Assembly: GCA_025175895.1 (NCBI GenBank)
Contig: CM046008.1
Span: 25,003,255-25,067,254 of the forward strand
Reading direction: 5' to 3'
Origin: Wurfbainia villosa
Taxonomy: Eukaryota > Streptophyta > Magnoliopsida > Zingiberales > Zingiberaceae
DNA length: 64,000 bases
The position numbers and the translations under genes are program-made. Under the pieces are notes generated by a model. That model had not been told where the DNA came from. It did not search any database and saw nothing but the letters and a program-made list of their open reading frames with translations. Below are positions 45,801 through 57,320 of the stretch, in pieces (position 1 is the stretch's first letter; the number at the start of each line of letters is the position of its first letter).

Positions 45801-46274
45801 TTATCTATTACCTGCTGAGTTTTACTCACCACCCCAACGGACCCTGGGTTTTTCTATCGCCCAGGTAACAGGTTGAAGTCTTCGTGACGACTTGGAGCTG
45901 CGCCGACGATCCATCCCATCTCCGCTTTCTGAGTCTCCTGAGGATTTGTGTTTGTGTTATGGATTTTTGATTCTATGTTATTGACTCGAGTTTATGTATG
46001 AACTTCGTTGTTATGTTGTGAACTTTGTTTTGTGTCGATGCTTTATGTACTATTTTAGTACTGTAGTCTTGTGAGGTGGTGTACACCTCTATGTTTTTGG
46101 TATACTGGTTGTGGGTATGTGTTTATGTTTCCGCTGTGTGTTTGATATACTTATATCTATTTATTATGTTGTTGTTGTGGGCCTACGGGCCTTGTATTAA
46201 CTCAAAATGTTGCCACGTACAGGGGAGATGCCGTCCGTTTGATTTTCAGCACGGCATACTCTCGGGGTGTGACA
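42771..46274 (+). repeat. gypsy 3' LTR, complete
   Basis: 3504 bases, TGTAAAATACC to GGTGTGACA, the only uninterrupted gypsy LTR in the window. A TA microsatellite spans about 42785-42827. It ends against copia3 integrase sequence (atggtattcacc). No gene is credible inside. Confidence 0.94.
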
Positions 46275-47036
46275 ATGGTATTCACCTCCTCGATCAAATC
46301 AAAGTATCTTAATACTCTTGCCAAGCTAGTTTTGTACTTCATTATTGAATTCTTTTAACTTTTCAAAGGATTCTGACTTATGTGTCATCAGATATACATA
46401 ACCATATCTACTGAAGTCATCAGTAAATGTAATTAAGTACCTATAACCACCTCTAGCAGCAAAATTGAAAGGGCCACATATATCATTATGTATAAGTCAT
46501 AACAAGTCTATTGCTCTTTCGCTGTGTCCACTAAAGGGAGTCTTGGTCATCTTACCTAGAAGGCAAGACTCGTATGTCTCATATGATCCAAAATCAAATG
46601 AGTCCAGCAACCCATCCTTATGGAGTTGGGATAAGCGACTCTTATTTATGTGACCTAAGCGACAATGCCAGAGATAAGTTTGGTTCAACTCATTTGACTT
46701 GAACCATTTGGTACTTATGTTATAGATAGGGTTCTATAAGTCTAGAATGTAGAGTCCGTTCATCAGAGGTGCACTATAATAGAACATATCATTTAAATAA
46801 ACTAAACAATATTTGTTCTTTATTATAAATGAAAAGTCTTTCTTGTCTAAACAAAAAACTGAAATTATGTTCTTCGCAAGAGCAAGCATATAACAATATT
46901 CATCTAATTCTAGTACAAGCCCAGAGGGCAGAGATAGAAAATAAGTTCCTATAGCAACAGCAGCAATCCTTGTTCCATTGCCTACTCGTAGGTCTACCTC
47001 GCCCTTCATCAATGCCCTACTATTTCTCACCGCCTA
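46275..47036 (-). pseudogene. pol: copia3 pol: pre-integrase and truncated integrase
   Basis: LRVGNGTRIAAVAIGTYFLS and NQTYLWHCRLGHINKSRLSQ..YESCLLGKM are readable (first Cys of CESC is Tyr). Then the frame degrades and the text stops at the gypsy junction within the core, so no catalytic triad remains on this side. Stops lie near 46497 and 46733. Confidence 0.85.
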
Positions 47037-47945
47037 CACCTTAGTACAAATGTGATAAGCACATCCGGTATCAAATACCCACGATGAAGAAATAGATAGA
47101 TTGACTTCTATAACATATATACCTAAAGTAGAAGTCTCACTTCTCTTCTTCTTAAGATCTTCTAGGTATTCTTTGTAGTTACGCTTCCAGTGACCTATTT
47201 TACAGTAGTGGTAGCATTCACCATCCTTGGCAACCCCTCCTTTAGGTTTCAGTGCCCTGTATTTGCCCTTGGCTTGGGACTTTCTCTTACCTTTAGGCTT
47301 GCCCTTGCCTTTCTTCTTTTGCACCATCAAAATGGAGTTGGGCTTTCCCTTTTTAAGGTTGAGCTCAGCATTTCTCAACATACTAAGCATCTCAGGCAGT
47401 GACTTATCAATTTCATTCATGTTGTAATTCATGACAAATTGATTGTAGCTTTCTGGCAAGGATTGCAAGATCAAGTCAGTGGCCAATTCTTGGCCAAGTG
47501 GGAATCCCAACCTCTATAGGTTTTCTATGTACCCAATCATCTTGAGTACATATGGACCTATGGGAGATCCATCTTGCATCTTGCACTGAAACAATGCCTT
47601 AGAGATCTTGTATCTCTCGTTCCTTGCTTGTCCTTGATACAGTTGACAAATATGTTCAACCATATCAAAAGCATTCATGAACTCGTGCTGCTTCTGAAGC
47701 TCAGAGTTCATGGTCGCGAGCATGAGGCATGACACATCTAATGCATCATATTGATGCTTCTTGTAAGCATCTCGGTCAGCTTGCGAGGTAGTGGCAGGAG
47801 GTTCTTCTAGAATGGGTTGCTACAATTTTCTTTCTTGTGTGAGAATAATTCTCATATTCCTGTACCAGTCCAGGAAATTAGCTCCATTGAGCTTGTCCTT
47901 CTCAAGGACAGAATGCAAGGAGAGAGTGTTCGTGTTTGACGACAT
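47037..47945 (-). pseudogene. gag: copia3 gag and protease active site
   Basis: The start MSSNTNTLSLHSVLEKDKLN is at 47945 (minus). FLDWYRNMRIILTQER is followed by TAG near 47820. Then come CLMLATMNSELQKQHEFMN, ARNERYKISKALFQCKMQDG, a TAG near 47514 and ELATDLILQSLPESYNQFVM. KKKGKGKPKGKRKSQAKG, a knuckle CYHYCKIGHWKRNYK (both ends altered) and the protease motif VFDTGCAYHIC follow. The sequence strongly recalls the Angela/BARE gag. It is decayed but collinear with copia4. Confidence 0.87.
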
Positions 47946-48597
47946 GGCAATCTACAACATAAACAATGCAGAAAGTAAATATCATATTCCATTTATCATT
48001 TAATTAGGCCTTTAATTAAGTGATGCTCCCACTGAATTATAGGCCTTTTGTAGAATCGAGTCATGGATGTGGTCAAACCACATTACTAGATTCATACAAA
48101 CTAGCTATAATTCTCGTGGGACAAGATCCACATCATACTACGCCTTGAGTTAGCTTTGGCTAAATCACCCAAGATTTAGTGTAAATGTAATCTTATCCTA
48201 TCTTTTCAACCGTTGGAATATGCCTATAGTTTTACTCGATCCAATTGAGTTAACTAGTTTCACTTAATCTAACTATGCTTATTCTCACCCAAGCTTTGAT
48301 AGGCGGGACCAAGATTGTCCCTCTACACCCTACCAAGATAATATTCGTTGCTCTGCTTTGCCAGATTCAACAACAAGAAATGATCGAGGTAGTGATGGGT
48401 ATCAAAACTTGGTAGGAATTTCGAGTTGACTTGATTAAGATCTAATCTAATCATGAATGTGTATCATATACACATTAAGACATTAATTACCCTATACTAG
48501 CATGCATCACATACATATAAGCAAAATATACTAGCATGCATCATATACATACAAGTAAAAACATACTAGCATGCATCACATACATACAAGCAGAAAC

Positions 48598-48651
<54 letters not shown>

Positions 48652-49438
48652 TGAGGTCATGACCCTACTACGATCTTCTCAAGCCAATGAGAAGATCGGA
48701 CGGTCAACCTAGGGTTAGCGACTTCTCCAAGAGCCTCCTTTGACCGCCATGTGTCGTTGGCACCCTCCTCGTAACTCCGTCTATAAGTGGACCTTCCATC
48801 GCTTCATTTTGTACATTACAAACATGAAACTTGAGTTACATTTGACTCTTAAAACTATTTACAACAGGAACATAAAAAGGAGAGGCATGACGTGCAGGTC
48901 TCATATCATATGCAGCATGCAAAACACAAAAACGGCGTGCAAGCCGTATTATGAATTACAACACATTTTATCCAATCGCATTGGGGTTCTTGGGACATGA
49001 CCATCACAGTATCATACATAATAAAATTATGTATTTTACATAAATTTTTATAATTTTCCTTTATTTTTTCAATTTTATGAGTCACATCTCCGCAACAGTT
49101 CCACTAAGCAATTTCCGGGCGCGATCACGAGATAAATGCCCCTTGCGGGGTTAGGGGAAGCGCCCCTACTCACAAAATGAATCTTGCAAGTGTCCCATCT
49201 TGATCTTACAGTGCCTTAAGTCACTGTCCCAAAGGACTAAAGCGAGACTTCACCATTTCGGAGAGTTTTTCTCGGTGGTTGAAACCTACAAGTGTCCAAA
49301 CACTTATTGCTTCGACTCTTGGAAAAAAATACACACAAAAATCTATAAAATTAGGAAAATTATAGAAACTTACTGATCTGTAATTTTTCGTATCTAATAC
49401 AAAAATCACAAAACCAAACACGTACAAGCTTCGTACGT
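47946..49438 (-). other. copia3 untranslated leader
   Basis: 1.5 kb without a gene. It holds one copy of the family B stem-loop core (48143-48173), a hairpin GGGAC/GTCCC at about 48305-48325, a roughly 30-base repeat with GCATGC centres (48490-48600) and a TA/TG microsatellite (48599-48650). Confidence 0.72.
48490..48650. repeat. GCATGC minisatellite and TA/TG microsatellite
   Basis: Three to four units of a repeat reading actagcatgcatcacataca followed by tacaag, then five TA and twenty TG units. Copia4 has the reverse-complement array at 58166-58300 and a TA run beside it but no TG run. Confidence 0.85.
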
Positions 49439-49451
49439 GGCTCTGATACCA
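49439..49451 (-). promoter_or_regulatory. copia3 primer-binding site
   Basis: TGGTATCAGAGCC on the minus strand, one base from the LTR edge at 49453. Confidence 0.93.
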
Positions 49452-49452
49452 T

Positions 49453-51258
49453 TGTTGGATTATCCGAGCCGCAAAAACTACCTTTTTGCATTGCGGAAAC
49501 CTCAGAAGTCGGCCACGGATCCGTGCGAAGATTAAAAAAAATATAGTACATGTACATGTTTAGAAAACCTAGATCTACATGAAAAAGACCATTACCCTTG
49601 TAGCAATGCCCTTCGCTTATCCCGCTCATTCAAACGATTTGTCGGATCTCGTAGAGTGTCAAGTTTACACTCCTCTACATGTATCCACAAGGACAATAAG
49701 TGGAGAGAACCACCTTGAGTGTTCTAGCACTCTTGGAGGACACGACAAGGAGGATGAGGGAGAGAGCTTGAGAGGAGAGGAGGAAAAAGATCAAGTTAAT
49801 TCCCTTCAATTCACTCCTAACTCATGCATAAGTTGGTCGACCACATTAAGGAGATTTAAACCATGTAATACCAAGAGCCATGACTCTTGCTCTCCCTCAT
49901 GGGGTGGCACACCATGATGTGTCCATGATGATGTGGAACATCATCATTGGCTAACCCCATGCCAAGTCACCATGATGTGATATTTGATCAATTCAAACTT
50001 AACCCTTCATCCTCCCTCTCAAGTCAAGTCAAACTTGACCTCTTATCTCCCATGGTTGATCAAATCCAACCATTTGATTCAAGTCAATTTAATTTAATAA
50101 ATCTCTATCCATTAGTTTAAATTGACTCAATGAATCAAATCTAAATTAGACTCATTCAACACTTGAATCAAATTGAGTCCAACTCAATTAGTCTAATTTG
50201 GATTACTCTTAATCTGATTTGGTTCATCACATGAACCTAATCCTCTTGGTCCATCATATGAACCTAATCTCCATCTAATTTCCCTTCGTGTGTGACCCTA
50301 TAGGTTCTTGTAATGTTGGCAATGTTCCTAAACCGATTCAAAAACATAAGCAATGAGCGGTATCTAGAAACACATCATTGCTACCCAAGTTACAAGAATG
50401 TTGAGATCCAACATCACCTTTGTGACTACTAATTGTGACTCTCACAATACGTGACAATGTCCCTCTATCCATGACATCTAGATTGACCAATTGAGACATA
50501 GACCGTGTCATCCTCTGTACAATCTATATCTTGAACTCCAAGTAGACTCACTCTAATCAAATGAGCTTAATATCTCATATTAACTCATTTGGGTATGGTC
50601 ATGCACTTAGCGGTCTCACTCTATGAAAAATCATGATGTCACTCCTGTCATATAGGAGAGATAGATCTCATCTACATCACTCACATCCCTCCACATAATT
50701 TATTACATACCCAGTAATCGCTTTTATAGTCCACCCATTTACTGGTGACGTTTGACGAAGCCAAAGTGTGCAACTCCTTATGTAGGGAACCATGGTGACT
50801 TCAAGTCCCAGGACTAATAGTCATACTAATAGTCACATGAGAAAGTATATGACACTCATATAACGATCCATGATACTTTCTCATGATGGGTCATTCAGTA
50901 TACATTCACCAATGCATACCCATGTGTCAACTTGATATCTCATATCCATGACTTGTGAGATCAAGTCATTGAGTTTACCTACATGCTAGTCTCTTCGCAT
51001 TAATATTGTCCCTGAATGTTAATACTTGACTAGGAATTATTAAGAGTAGTATTCTCTATATCATCTCATTTTCGATTCAACCAATCGATTGATATAGATA
51101 AGAACCATCTACTTAAGGATGCTATTATACGTAGTTATTTGGCACCAATACAAGTAAGTATAATAACCATAAAGAAATGCCTTTATATATATAGGAATAT
51201 GATACAACAAGTCCATACAACAATCATCACATGATTCGCTCTAGGGCTTTCACTAACA
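49453..51258 (-). repeat. copia3 5' LTR (family B)
   Basis: 1806 bases, TGTTGGAT to CACTAACA, reverse of the copia4 LTRs at 55552 and 62859. No credible gene inside. Confidence 0.92.
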
Positions 51259-51305
51259 TCAAAAACCATATGAAGTCTTACAGCTAGTCACTCCATTGAA
51301 CTAGT
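51259..51305 (-). repeat. Older family A LTR fragment, left piece
   Basis: aaccatatgaagtcttacag onward aligns with 8514-8560 of the copia1 LTR. It is the platform into which copia3, the LTR remnant and copia5 inserted. It ends in ctagt (51301-51305). Confidence 0.85.
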
Positions 51306-53185
51306 TGATGGGATGTATACTGAAAAGTCTATCTTTTGTATGAACATCTTTATTTTGAAATAAGAATCATATGATCATTGTTTGCATATTTATGGTTATG
51401 CATATTGTCTAATATATTACATTGTAGATAACATGGTGTGTGGTGTCACACAGGAGATCATGTTATCGGCTCCTTGTAAAGTATAAGTAAAGGCTCACAA
51501 CTGAGATGGCTTTGGACAAACCATTGGTATGGTTGTAGTGTGATTTGGTATTGGTTTGTCTTGACCATAGAATCACACTAGTGCACTTTGTGTGTATTGA
51601 GTAGGACCGACTTAGAGGTGATTTGATTTATTGCTGACTACATAATCGAATTGAACCTTAGATATTATATTATACATGCTCTTAATCCCGATATAATAAT
51701 GAGCACATATACTTAGTATTCATTTCTTTGATTTACCAATGGGTGAGATTTATAGATTAAATCGATAGGCTCGGTAAGTTGGGAAATGATATTATTTATA
51801 TGGTGTGCCATTGATTATAGGAGGAAACTGTGTCCTATATATTAGGATGATGATGTCCCCTTGAGAAGTTCATAAGGTTCATCATGTAATCCCTGCAGGT
51901 GGACTTGGTTCGGTATGATGATAAGGTTGAGTGGTACTACTCATGGAGTTAGATGTTGATTAATTAATTGTCAGTAAATTAAATAATCGACGGAAATTTG
52001 AGAACTTAAACACAGGGAGAAAAATGTTCAAATAATATATGGAGCCCATATTAACTTATGGGGGTTGGTGAGGAAGATCAATGATAATCCTCTAGTGGAT
52101 TAGATTATTATTAATGGATCGGACTTTATGTGGGCTTGATCCATTGGGTGGCAAAGATCCAACTCCTCCTCATGGTCCCTATTGTAACCTATTAAAACCT
52201 CATGAAGCCTAGATCCAATGGATGAAAACAAAACTCTAGATCCAACGGTAGAGATTAAATCTCTAGATCTGACGGTTGAGATTAAATCTCTAGATCCAAC
52301 GGTTGAGATTAAATCCCTAGAACCAATGGTGGAGATTAAAAAAAGGATTATCCCTAACTCTATAAAAGGAGATGATTAGGGTTGGCGTGAATAATAAGAA
52401 TCAAGGGAGGAGCTAGTGATTTGGGCGGCCTCAATTAAGGAAAGAATTTCCTTTCTCTTCTTCTTCTTGTTGTTGGCCATCACCCAAGTCTTATTCTCCT
52501 CTCCTTGGCCGGCGTTCAAGCCCTCCTTCTCTTCTCCTTAGCCGGTGGAAAAAAGCTTAGGGTCTTCCCTTGGAGCTCTTGGCCGGCATCCATCTCCTTC
52601 ATCCATTCCTTTGGCCGACGCACACCAAGGTGGTGCTTGGTGGTTGGCGCAAGCAAGGAGAGGAAGAGTTTTGTTATTGATCTTCCTTTGTTCGAAGAGA
52701 ACAAGGATAGAAAGATTGGTGATCTAGGAGCTTCGACTTTTGGAAGATCGTTGCCCACACGATGTCCAAAAGGAGGAAGGACATACAATAGAAGATCGAG
52801 AGGTATAACAATTGTCTATTTTCTTTTGTAACATGTCTATATTTGTTCTTCAATCATATGTATATTATATGTTCTGTTTTGTGGCTAAAATAACTTGGAC
52901 CCCGAATATAAACACAAAAGACGGTGATCCGTACATCGTTTATTCCGCGGCTAATCATAGAATAGAGGTCGGTTGCTTGAACAACAAGTTTGTTCAAGTG
53001 GCTACTCTAATTGAATAGCACGATGATGAAACGGGAGCTTGGGTAATCCCTCTTGTCAAGGATAAATTTTTTTATCTGGGGACGTAGAAGGGATCGCCAT
53101 GAACAAGCGACCGAGCTAAAGTGAGAAGCGAAGTTTCCTAACTTCAAGTGGTATCAGAGCTTCAGTTCCGGGACAAAAACCTTCA
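51306..53185 (+). mobile_element. Family C-related LTR remnant with primer site, between ctagt repeats
   Basis: TGATGGGATGTATACTG opens an LTR of about 1841 bases (to 53146), related to copia2 LTRs but diverged, with only four minisatellite units (52235-52340). TGGTATCAGAGC follows at 53149-53160. About 25 bases later sequence returns to the family A LTR through ctagt (53186-53190), matching 51301-51305. The body and almost all of the 3' LTR are deleted; the last bases ccttca may be the surviving LTR end. Confidence 0.85.
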
Positions 53186-53231
53186 CTAGTTACCATAACT
53201 AGAATCCACGGTTAACTCCGAACATCCCAAT
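53186..53231 (-). repeat. Older family A LTR fragment, right piece
   Basis: ctagttaccataactag onward continues 8560-8594 of the family A LTR and stops where copia5 starts. Confidence 0.87.
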
Positions 53232-55551
53232 TGTTGGGTTTCCGGCACCGCGGCGTGTGTGTGTTCGATCATGTTTCGTAAACATGAGCACAGCGGAAGC
53301 AATTAAAAATAATAAATCTATATTTATTACAACACACACAACACATGCATGCTATTACAACAAGTGTAGACATAACCGTAAATTAAAATTTGCAATAAAA
53401 GAAATTATCTACGTTATACCTTTCGTATGACGTGTAGCAGGAACGGCATCAACCGGAACGATCCTCGTAAGAATCGTCTCTATCCGTATCCACGCCGAGC
53501 TCCTCGGGATGACTTCGCTAAGTCACGAGCTTCGTCTTCGTACGGGTTACTAGCCTCGTGTTGAAGACGACGTGATCGAGATGATCACGATCCGAATCCA
53601 AATTCGGATCCTAAAGCGAGTTCTCAAAACTCGCTTCTCCGGAGAGGTATTCTCAACCAATTGGCAGAATCGCCGTCCTCCACCTCAGAGGATTACCGGA
53701 GATCAAATCCCCGGTAAGTTAGCCGCTGTCGGAGCACTAACCGTCGTCCAAACGACGCTCCGACGAGAGGAGGAGAAGCTGTCCAGAAAACTGGACAGCT
53801 TGGTGGAGGATATAGGCGCCGGCCAACACAGGAAAGAAAATCCTCACCTTGATGCCAAACCTATAGGGGATCACCGGAGGGTCGCCGGAGTGTTCTCCGG
53901 CTGAAGCTTGGTCACCTGCAATGACTTGGACGGCGGCACAAAGGCTGGGCGGCGGCACTTAGGGTTGGGCGCCGAATTCAACAACAAGGGGTGGGCGGCA
54001 ACTCTATGTTGGGCGGCAACAACTTAATTAGGGTTTTTGGATTAGGGTTTAAGCCCTATTTTATAGAGAACTAATTCTCTTAATGGTTAATGGATCATAT
54101 CCATAAAGCCCGTTAACCCGCTCCATTAAGATAAGTTAAAATAAACCAAACCATGATGGTTTATTTTAAGTTAAAACGAACCGAACCAACCTTTGGTTCA
54201 TTCGTTTAATATGAACCAAACCCTTTGGTTTATTCTCATCCATTGGATTAGAACCAAACCATTTTGGTCCATCCATTATGTCTTCATAAGACACGGCCCA
54301 TCCACGCTTCCATTGCGACTGAAACAATTTCATGCTCGCTTTATGTTTGGTCCAACCAAACATAGTTTCTCTCGGTCTGATAATCCCATTCTCAAGCTCG
54401 TTTTAAATCTTTTGGATTACACTCGTTGTGCGTGTGACCAAATAGGTTCTCGGTTTATGTTGGCCGTCTATAATTAACCATTAATTATAGAACGATCATG
54501 AGTGGCACCTAGTAGTACATCATGATCCCCAATTAACCGAAAAGATCAACGGTTGATCCGAACTATTTCTCGAAACCCTTCAGAGCTCGAATGAATCGTG
54601 CCCCATTCCCTTCACTCATCTTATACCCACTTGGTTCAGGACATGGTCTATTGTGTCAGTCCCCACTAGGCTGACTACGTCACACCTAGCCCAAGTATCA
54701 TTTCCTCGTCCTACGGATTCTAGTTACTCCCCATGTATCGAAGAGTACTTTACTCTAAACATGTAATGCTTTGGCCAAAGACTTTAGTAACAATCCGACG
54801 AGAGGCCATGGGTATACATCTCCTCGCAAGGAGTGGTGAATTATTTTTAGGCTATTCAAACACCTTCGATCACTTTGACTTATACCCAATCATCCCGGGT
54901 TCACATCTCCTTAGAGATGTTTGCTTAAGATGTCAAAGCATAAGTCTCCATGATCAAGATGACTTGAATACCGCAAGTCAAAGGAACATCACACTTAAGC
55001 CACAGTAAGAACTTCATTGACATATCTATATATGCAGAGAACCATATGAAGTCTTACGGCTGGTCACTCCAATGAACTAGTTACCATAACTAGCATCCAC
55101 GATTAACTCCGGACATCACAATGTCTCCAACCAGTGAGAATCAGCTGCTTGGATACACCAAGGAGTATACCTCGTGACAGTCTCGACAGAATTGATGGTG
55201 TCCAAATCCATCAATTCATCGACTAGGGATAATTCTGATACATCACAATTACACATGTAGAGATACTCACTAGTTGTGATCCAATCACAAACTCTCTCAT
55301 GCTGTGAATCGTATCGTGGACATTCAGTAAATGAGTTTAAGATCCAATCAAATACATAAAACATGTATACTCAAATAGTGAATCTTCATTTATCATATAA
55401 ATGGTTCATACATAAGGCGATTGCCTTAGGACATCTCTCATATATTACTAACAGACTCCCACTTGGCCTAATGCCAATCGCTACGGTATCCAATACCATA
55501 AGCTCGAACATGACCCTCAAACTTATTTTGAGGTAATGCCTTAGTCAAGGG
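53232..55551 (-). mobile_element. copia5: family A element, 3' LTR and pol end
   Basis: An LTR of 2222 bases (53232-55453, TGTTGGG to TAACA) is followed by 98 bases matching 1562-1660 of copia1. Those hold the polypurine tract (AAGTGGGAGT on the minus strand, about 55454-55464) and the end of RNase H. Copia4 then interrupts it at 55552. The rest lies right of the window. The LTR contains a disturbed patch at 54545-54590 relative to 8030-8075. Confidence 0.9.
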
Positions 55552-57320
55552 TGTTAGTGAAAGCCCTAGAGCCAATCATATGATGATTGTTGTATGGACT
55601 TTATTGTATCATATTCCTATTTATTAAGGCATGGTTATTATATTTACTTGTATTGGTGCCAAATAACTAAATATAATAATGTCCTTGAGTAGTAGGTTCT
55701 TATCTATATCAATCGATTGGTTGAATCGATAATGAGATGATATAGAGAACACTACTCTTAATCATTCCTAGTCGAGTATTAACATTCAGGGACAATGTTA
55801 ATGCGTAGAGACTAGCATGTAGGTCAACAAGATGACTTGATCTCACAAGTCATGGATATGAGATATCAAGTTGACACATGGGTATGCATTGGAGAATGTA
55901 TACTGAATGACCCGCCATGAGAAAGTATCATGGATCGTTATATGAGTGTCATATACTTTCTCATGTGGCTATTAGTATGACTATTAGTCCTTAGACCTGA
56001 AGTCACCATGGTTTCCTACATAATGAATTGCATACTTTGGCTTCGTCAAACGTCACCCGTAAATGGGTGGACTATAAAGCGATTCGGGTATGTAACTTAT
56101 GCGGAGGGATGAGTGATGTAGATGGGATCTATCCCTCCTATATGACGGGTGACATCGATATTCTTGATAGAGTGAGACCACGAAGTGCATGGTTATGCCC
56201 AAATGAGTCAATATGAGATATTGAGCTCATTTGATTAGAGTGAGTCTACTTGGAGTTCAAGATTTAGATTGTACCGAGGATGACACGGTCTATGCCTCGA
56301 TTGGTCAATCTAGATGTCAAGGATAGAGGGACATTGTCACATATATTGAGAGTCACAATTAGTAGTCACAAAGGTGATGTTGGAGCTCAACATTCTTGTA
56401 ACTTGGGTAGCAATGATGTGTTGCTAGATACCGCTCATTGCTTATGTTCCTAAATCGGTTTAGGGACATTGCCAACGTTACAAGAACCTATAGGGTCACA
56501 CACATAAGAGCAATTAGATGGAGATTAGGTTCATATGATGAACCATGAGGATTAGGTTCATGGGATGAACCAAATTGGATTAAGAGTAATCCAAATTAGA
56601 CTAATTGAGTTAGACTCAAGTTGATTCAAGTGTTGAATGAGTCTAATTGAGATTTGATTCATCAAATCAATTTAAATTAATGAATAAAGATTCATTAAAT
56701 TAAATTGACTTGAGTCAAGTGGTTAGATTTGATCAACCATGGGAGATTAGAGGTCAAGTTTGACTTGACTTGAGAGGGAAGATGAAAGGTCAAGTTTGAC
56801 TTGACCAAATGCCATGTCATGGTGATGACTTGGCATGGGCGGCCAAAGATGATGCTCCACATCATCATTGACTTGGTCAATTGATGCCACATCATGAGGG
56901 AGATCAAGGGTCATGGGAGTTACATGCATGCATGTAACCCCCTCCATGAAGTGGCCGGCCACTCCATTAGATGGAGTATTGATTTTTGGTGGCTAATTGA
57001 CTTCATCTTCAACCTTGGAACTTTTCCTCTCAAGCTCTCTCCCTCTCCTTCCTCATCTTGCCGAGACACCCTAGGAGTGCTAGCACACTCAAGTGTGTTT
57101 TTCTTCCACCTATTGCTTGTGTGGATACCATAGAGGAGTGTGCACTTGACACTCTCGAGTTCCGGACTTTTGACGAGCGGGATTTATGCGAAGGGCATCG
57201 CATCGAGGGTAACGCTCTTATCTCTTAGATCTAAGGTAGATCTAGGGTTTTTATACAAGCACATACATGTTTTGTTTTAATACTTCTTCGACGGATCCGC
57301 GGGTCGGGCTTCCGAGGTTT
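55552..57320 (+). repeat. copia4 5' LTR (family B)
   Basis: Begins TGTTAGTGAAAGCCC, the reverse of the copia3 LTR. Similarity fades near 57310-57345 (cttccgaggtttttaacgca), before the expected ...atccaaca end. The right boundary is therefore approximate. Confidence 0.85.

Larger units (their letters stand above)
8931..46274 (+). mobile_element. Ty3/gypsy tandem: LTR-internal-LTR-internal-LTR
   Basis: Two gypsy internal regions in the same orientation (11032-16179 and 37690-42770) share one middle LTR. The 5' LTR is the 8931-11031 remnant; the 3' LTR is 42771-46274. Domain order gag-PR-RT-RH-IN plus a chromodomain-like C terminus (QLRNKTIRLVKVGWPHH..WELED) and LTRs of 3.5 kb suggest the Tekay/Del chromovirus lineage. 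The middle LTR has the junction ...gtgaca-actttat-TGGTATCAGAGC on its right and a polypurine tract on its left, so it serves both units. Unequal exchange between LTRs of two copies is the simplest origin. Copia2 and a gag-only element lie inside the middle LTR. Confidence 0.88.
46275..51258 (-). mobile_element. copia3: family B copia, right half, split by the gypsy tandem
   Basis: The minus-strand 5' LTR (49453-51258), primer site, leader, gag, protease and start of integrase are present. The gypsy tandem begins at 46274 inside the integrase motif corresponding to KSIKILRSDRGGEY. RT, RNase H and the 3' LTR should lie left of the window. Gag and LTR match copia4. It abuts family A LTR sequence on its right. 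Confidence 0.9.
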
